NCBI GenBank assembly: GCA_009782605.1
Contig: WRIR01000008.1
Span: 1 to 64,000 of the forward strand
Origin: Eggerthellaceae bacterium
Lineage (GTDB): Bacteria > Actinomycetota > Coriobacteriia > Coriobacteriales > Eggerthellaceae
Length of the DNA stretch: 64,000 nt
Reading direction: 5' to 3'
Positions 60,112 to 64,000 of this stretch are shown here, piece after piece (positions within the stretch are counted from its first letter, which is position 1; the number at the start of each line of letters is the position of its first letter). The notes under the pieces are model-generated. The model did not search any database. It had not been told where the DNA came from and was given only the letters and a program-made list of their open reading frames with translations. Made by a program: the position numbers and the translations under genes.

Positions 60112-60957
60112 TCACTTCGCCCAAAGGCCAAGCTCGTTGAGGACAAGAAGGGCTGCGGCAACGATCAGGAAGCCGCCGAACACGAAGCGGAGCGCCCGCT
60201 CGGGAACCCTCTTTACGAGGCGCGCGCCAATCACGGCCCCGGGAACGGAGCCTGCCGCAACGGCGATGCCCGCCAGGAAGTCAATGTTTTCCAGGGCCGC
60301 GTGCCCGACCACCCCGGGAATTGCCAGGATGACCATGGCGACAAGCGAGGCTCCGGAGGCCTCCTTCATGGACACACCCAAGACCGCTATCATGAGCGGG
60401 ATCATGAGAAACCCGCCGCCGACCCCGATATAGCCGGCAACAAGCCCTGCGGCGAGCCCTATCGGGAAGCCGACGGCAACCTGCGAAGGGGAAAGCCGCA
60501 GCCGGCCGCCGCCGGCCGCCGTGCCGCTACTGCCCGGCCCACCGCCTGCGACCGGCTCGCCATCAACCAACCGCGCCTCCTTCAGCCTGGCTGCCTGGAC
60601 AAGCATGGTCGCTGCCGAGTAGGTTATCACGGCCGCGGCAACCACCATGACCAGCCAGGCCGGGGACACCGACGACAGCCACACCCCCGCAACCGAGGTG
60701 AGGGCCCCGCCGAGGCCGGCGGCAAGGCCCAGCGGGAGGATGCAGGCCTTCTGACGGATGCGGGCGGCCGCACCCGCAAGGGAGGTCGGCACGATGACGA
60801 AAAGCGAGGTGGCCGTTGACGCAAGGGCGCTCATCCCAAAGGCAAGCCGAAAGACCGGCACGATGACGGTGCCGCCGCCGATCCCCAGCAGGCCCGAGAA
60901 GATGCCGATGAGCAGCCCGACCGCGGCAAGCAGGGAAAACGACAGGGCCTGGTCCAT
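60112..60957 (-). CDS. TauE/SafE-family sulfite or organosulfur exporter
   Basis: 281 residues, about eight transmembrane helices. The repeated motif GIFSGLLGIGGGTVIVPVF in the first half and GYIGVGGGFLMIPLM in the second are hallmarks of the TauE/SafE (DUF81) permeases. The substrate may be sulfite, sulfoacetate or another small anion. It ends 13 bp before the kinase start and begins 3 bp after the glycosyltransferase stop, so they may be one transcript. Confidence 0.9.
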   Translation of the reverse strand: MDQALSFSLLAAVGLLIGIFSGLLGIGGGTVIVPVFRLAFGMSALASTATSLFVIVPTSLAGAAARIRQKACILPLGLAAGLGGALTSVAGVWLSSVSPAWLVMVVAAAVITYSAATMLVQAARLKEARLVDGEPVAGGGPGSSGTAAGGGRLRLSPSQVAVGFPIGLAAGLVAGYIGVGGGFLMIPLMIAVLGVSMKEASGASLVAMVILAIPGVVGHAALENIDFLAGIAVAAGSVPGAVIGARLVKRVPERALRFVFGGFLIVAAALLVLNELGLWAK

Positions 60958-60960
60958 GGG

Positions 60961-62232
60961 CTATTCGGCGATGTTGAGGCGGATCTCGCTTGTCGAGCCC
61001 GGGTCGATGCCGCCCGTCCCGAGGTTTATCATGACCTGGCGCTGCGAGACCGACTGGATGAGCGCGGTCGTGAGCATCGTGTCATGTTCCATACGTGCCA
61101 TGATCTCGGGCCAGACGAACTGGAACTCGAAGTATCGCGAGCAGTTGCGCTGCGCGTAGGTCGCGGCCTCGCCGGTCGCGGCCTTCGCGGCCTTGCGGTA
61201 GGCCGACTTGTCGGGCCGCGCCAAGGACCGCATGAAGGCCGTCATGCGGATGCGGTTCATGATCCCCGGCTCAAGGAAGGGCCCGGGGTAGGGCTCAAGC
61301 GAGGCAGCCTTCACCTGGAGAAGGTCTATCTGCGTGCGGCTGTACTCCAGCTTGCGGAACTCGTAGAGCCACCGGTAGATGTCCTGGCGAAAGCGCGTGC
61401 CCTCGCTCGTTGATGCCGGGGGTCGGTGCAAGAGGCTCCACTGGTTGTCGAACCACATGTCGGAGCCGTACATGCGCAGGTTGAGCATGTAGTCCAGGTC
61501 TTCGCCCCGGGTTATCCACGGGTCGAAGCTCAGGCGCTTGAAAGCCTCCTTGTGCAGCACGAAACAGCCCCCGCACACGTAGTTCGAGCGGGAAAGCCTC
61601 GGACCGCGCATCGCCTTGGCCATCCACTTGTTGAAAGCCCTGCCCTGCTGCCACAGGCGGTTGTACCACTTGTCCTGGCTCGCGGACAGGTAGGTGCCCT
61701 GCGTGTTGAAGAAAAAGCCGGACTTCGCCAGGATGGGGATGCCCTTCTTCGTCAGCTTCCCCAGGCCATACATCGCGTTGTGCAGGAATTCCGGGTCGTC
61801 GATCACCTCGTCGTCGTCGATGAAAACCACCGCATCGAACCCAAGGGTGCTGGTGACGAGCAGCCCCAGGTTGCGGATGGCCCCGTAACTGGAAAGCCCG
61901 ATCTCTGCCTGCTGCCTCCCCAGTCCCAGCTGCTCCATGCGCTGCTGAATCAGGTTGAGCTCAGGGGCCCCTATCACCACGATGCCGAGCTTGGGAAACT
62001 TGGAGGCTATCTTCTGGACCTTTTCCGCAGCCTGCACCTCGATGGAAGGCTCGCTCACCACCAGGATGACAATAGGCCCGATGTCGACCACCTGCTGCAA
62101 GGACTCAAGGCAACGGGGCAGCTCCCCGGCCTGAGTGAGCGGCGTCGCGTGATCGTAGGTCGTGAGGACGTTCCCGCCCTCCCGGGAACGCCGTACTGAA
62201 ACGTAGGTGGGGATAACGATTACCGGGTTCAT
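60961..62232 (-). CDS. Family 2 glycosyltransferase-like protein
   Basis: 423 residues with a GT-A fold. The N-terminal VIVIPTYV, then VVFIDDDEVIDDPEF as the metal-binding DDD site, NYVCGGCFVLHKEAF and the acceptor-region TRGEDLDYML (ED motif) are typical of GT2. It would transfer a sugar to a surface glycan or lipid. There are no membrane helices. The acceptor is unknown and no other glycan genes are in the window. Confidence 0.82.
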   Translation of the reverse strand: MNPVIVIPTYVSVRRSREGGNVLTTYDHATPLTQAGELPRCLESLQQVVDIGPIVILVVSEPSIEVQAAEKVQKIASKFPKLGIVVIGAPELNLIQQRMEQLGLGRQQAEIGLSSYGAIRNLGLLVTSTLGFDAVVFIDDDEVIDDPEFLHNAMYGLGKLTKKGIPILAKSGFFFNTQGTYLSASQDKWYNRLWQQGRAFNKWMAKAMRGPRLSRSNYVCGGCFVLHKEAFKRLSFDPWITRGEDLDYMLNLRMYGSDMWFDNQWSLLHRPPASTSEGTRFRQDIYRWLYEFRKLEYSRTQIDLLQVKAASLEPYPGPFLEPGIMNRIRMTAFMRSLARPDKSAYRKAAKAATGEAATYAQRNCSRYFEFQFVWPEIMARMEHDTMLTTALIQSVSQRQVMINLGTGGIDPGSTSEIRLNIAE

Positions 62233-62465
62233 TCTCTTCCTTTTGATGAAAGGCTCCGGTCACAAAAGCAGGCCGCAGAGGCCACCGATGCGGACCAGAA
62301 GGGGTGTACGTGGCTATTGTAACCCTTTCACGCAGTTTTGCCATCCAATTCACCGAGTGAACAAAGTGTGGCCGCGTCGGGAGCTGCCCGGGTGCCGCTT
62401 GGTGCACTGTCCAGGTGCTGCCCGAGTGCCGCTTGGTGCCGCCCAGGCACAGCCCGAACGCTGCC

Positions 62466-63023
62466 CTAGCTTTGCGGCATGGTCTTCCGAAGGGCTTTGA
62501 GAAGGGGATATCCCAGCGCATAAACCACGACCGCCTGGCCGAAGCCGACCGCCGCCACACCGAAGAGGTACATGGGCAGATAGGCCCCCTCAAGGCTTAT
62601 CGACGTGAAGGGAATGGTGTAGAACCCCAGCCCCTGTAGGAGAAGGGGCAGGTAGGCGGGCACGATGAGCGCGTTGGCGACGACCGGCCCGAGCAGGGCG
62701 AGACGCGGGCTTTCCCGAAACCTCCTGCACCACAGGGCGGCAAGCAGGGTCGCGAGGGTCCCGAAGGCCACGTCGAAGATGCCAAGGAGGCCGGTGCCGT
62801 TCATGACCGACGCGGCAAGGTTCGCGATGGCGCAGCCGAGCGTCAGCCCCGGCACCGCCGCAGGCGTGAGCACGGCGAGGACGGTTATCGCCTCCGAGAC
62901 ACGGAACTGCACCGGGCCCCAGGCAAGGCCTTGCAGGAGGAACATGGCAAGCAGGGTCGCACTTGCGTAGACGGCGGCTATCATGCCCGCCTGCGCGACA
63001 AAGGACGCCCGTGTGTTCTTCAT
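62466..63023 (-). CDS. queT: QueT-type ECF transporter substrate component
   Basis: 185 residues, about six hydrophobic helices. The N-terminal IAAVYASATLLA and the following VQFRVSEAITVLAVLTP match the QueT (queuosine precursor) family, which takes up preQ0/preQ1. Members are S components working with a shared ECF energy module. No preQ1 riboswitch is visible in the 117 bp upstream. 62233-62465 holds no gene. Confidence 0.82.
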   Translation of the reverse strand: MKNTRASFVAQAGMIAAVYASATLLAMFLLQGLAWGPVQFRVSEAITVLAVLTPAAVPGLTLGCAIANLAASVMNGTGLLGIFDVAFGTLATLLAALWCRRFRESPRLALLGPVVANALIVPAYLPLLLQGLGFYTIPFTSISLEGAYLPMYLFGVAAVGFGQAVVVYALGYPLLKALRKTMPQS

Positions 63024-63140
63024 GGCATGTTCCTTCCTCGCACGGCCACGGCAGGTGGATTATACACGGCAGGAACGGGGCAGCCGCGCAGGAGCGGGGC
63101 GACCCCCCGGAGGGCCCGCGACCTCGCAGAGTGGGTGTCC

Positions 63141-64000
63141 TCAGGTGTCCTCAGGCTTGGGCTCTTCCTTTTTCGGGGGGAAGTACGAGTAGAAGACGTC
63201 CTCGTGCAGCACCGTCCCGTCGAGGCCTGTCACCGTCCGGTAGTTCGTGATGCTCTTTCCGCCGGTCGCCGCCTCCACCCAGTCGCTGTTCCTGCTCTCC
63301 ACCGTGCGCTGGGGGCTGGTCCCCCAGATGCTGACAGTCATGCTGGACCCGTCGTAGCGCGCGGTCACCAGGATATGGCGGTCGGTGTCGTTCGTGAAAG
63401 AGAGCGTGGGATACTCCCAGGACACCGCCGCGTCGCGGCCCAGGGGATAGTGGGGCAGATACAGGCTGTGGTTCGCGCGCTCGAGGATGGGGAGCCCCGC
63501 CTCATAGGCTGCGTTGAAGACCCCCGTCGCGACGTTGCATATCCCGCCGCCGGGCTCTTGCACCATCTCGTTCTGATCGTTGATGGCACCGGCCTCCCTG
63601 TAGCCACTCGACTCGTCACAGCGGCCCACGACCTCGTTCCAGAGCCAATCCTCGCCGGGCGCGACGAGCGAGTTGTTGAGCCTGTCGAGGCAGCGCTCGA
63701 TGTTGAATTCGCGGTTCGACCCGCTGCCCGACCCGTACCCCAGGTCGAAGGAGGCTATCAGCTCGATGACGCCCCAGGACGAGACGTCTGCCGCCGTCAC
63801 CGCGGGGTCGACCTGCGCGGTGCCGCAGAAGACCCGGCGGCTCGTCGCGCTGCCGAAGAGGATGCTTTGCACGTCCTCGACCGCCCGAAGGAGGTCGGGG
63901 CCCTCGCCCCGCTCCCCGCCGACGATGACCGGGGTGCCGCTGCTAACGTCGATGGATGCGTTTTGGGCGGTGCCGAAGCCGGCCTCGTCCATGAGCTGCC
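63141..64000 (-). CDS. VanW-family protein, truncated by the window edge
   Basis: At least 286 residues are visible; the frame is open at 64000. The VanW domain (about 75-235 of the visible part) shows FNIERCLDRLNNSLVAPGE, EPGGGICNVATGVFNAA and ERANHSLYLPHYP. The N-terminal visible part is a peptidoglycan-binding-like (PF12229-type) region as in YoaR. The short C-terminal tail is acidic and ends KPEDT. It should sit outside the membrane, near peptidoglycan. The true start is beyond the window. Confidence 0.85.
   Translation of the reverse strand, partial: QLMDEAGFGTAQNASIDVSSGTPVIVGGERGEGPDLLRAVEDVQSILFGSATSRRVFCGTAQVDPAVTAADVSSWGVIELIASFDLGYGSGSGSNREFNIERCLDRLNNSLVAPGEDWLWNEVVGRCDESSGYREAGAINDQNEMVQEPGGGICNVATGVFNAAYEAGLPILERANHSLYLPHYPLGRDAAVSWEYPTLSFTNDTDRHILVTARYDGSSMTVSIWGTSPQRTVESRNSDWVEAATGGKSITNYRTVTGLDGTVLHEDVFYSYFPPKKEEPKPEDT

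Noticed and set aside
63024..63140. preQ1 riboswitch before queT
   Set aside because: No preQ1 aptamer consensus in the short gap.

Overview
The window comes from a high-GC, Gram-positive-type anaerobe or microaerobe. The most likely placement is Actinomycetota, class Coriobacteriia (Eggerthellaceae-like), but this is an inference. It rests on gene content: a complete-looking block of classical menaquinone genes, cytochrome bd oxidase, NiFe-hydrogenase maturation genes (hypA, B, C, D), Tat export, a CIRCE-controlled groESL operon, MurT/GatD amidation of lipid II and a giant repeat-rich surface protein. Codon use is strongly GC-biased, so long shadow open frames lie opposite nearly every real gene. 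One short AT-rich island at about 56.1-58.8 kb stands out.

Layout. 0-0.6 kb: tRNA-Ile and tRNA-Ala with a clear promoter, followed by a structured repeat. 0.6-5.6 kb (minus): metA, tsaE, a tsaB-rimI-tsaD triple fusion and a putative metal permease, packed like an operon. 5.8-7.1 kb (plus): metY, divergent from metA. MetA carries the acetyl-CoA-type residue Glu111, so MetA and MetY form a consistent O-acetylhomoserine route to homocysteine. 7.2-15.1 kb (minus): the men operon menF-menD-menH-menB-menEC, with menE and menC fused. 15.1-17.0 kb: an ACT protein, folE and exoA, with a second copy of the structured repeat. 17.1-19.6 kb: cydAB behind a strongly foldable leader. 19.9-22.5 kb: xerD and pyrG. 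22.8-25.2 kb (plus): promoter, CIRCE, groES, groEL and terminator.

25.3-29.1 kb (minus): nadE, hypB, hypA, tatC and tatA/B. 29.1-29.9 kb is gene-free and packed with inverted repeats, including a MITE-like element and the third copy of the structured repeat. 29.9-31.5 kb: a small membrane protein and an amidohydrolase. 31.7-32.5 kb (plus): menG. 32.5-47.8 kb (minus): one 5,098-residue secreted, membrane-anchored protein built from at least 12 Ig-like modules, with a 1,606-bp internal segment present twice. 48.2-49.6 kb: hypC and hypD. 49.8-51.1 kb (plus): a CNNM/CBS (HlyC/CorC-like) protein. 51.2-55.9 kb (minus): a MurT-GatD fusion, a tiny ferredoxin-thioredoxin-reductase-like protein, a hotdog thioesterase that could be the missing MenI step, a C39-like peptidase and a LytTR response regulator. 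The matching LytS-type kinase lies at 58.8-60.1 kb. Between the two sits an AT-rich PaeR7I/XhoI-type restriction-modification pair. 60.1-64.0 kb (minus): a TauE/SafE permease, a family 2 glycosyltransferase, a QueT-type transporter and a truncated VanW protein.

Functionally, the men genes supply the quinone for cytochrome bd and for hydrogenase-linked respiration. HypABCD and Tat would mature and export a NiFe hydrogenase that is not in the window. menA is also absent. The most unusual points are a covarying structured repeat found just downstream of three unrelated genes, three multi-domain gene fusions (TsaB-RimI-TsaD, MenE-MenC, MurT-GatD), the long identical duplication inside the giant surface gene, and the island that separates the two-component partners.
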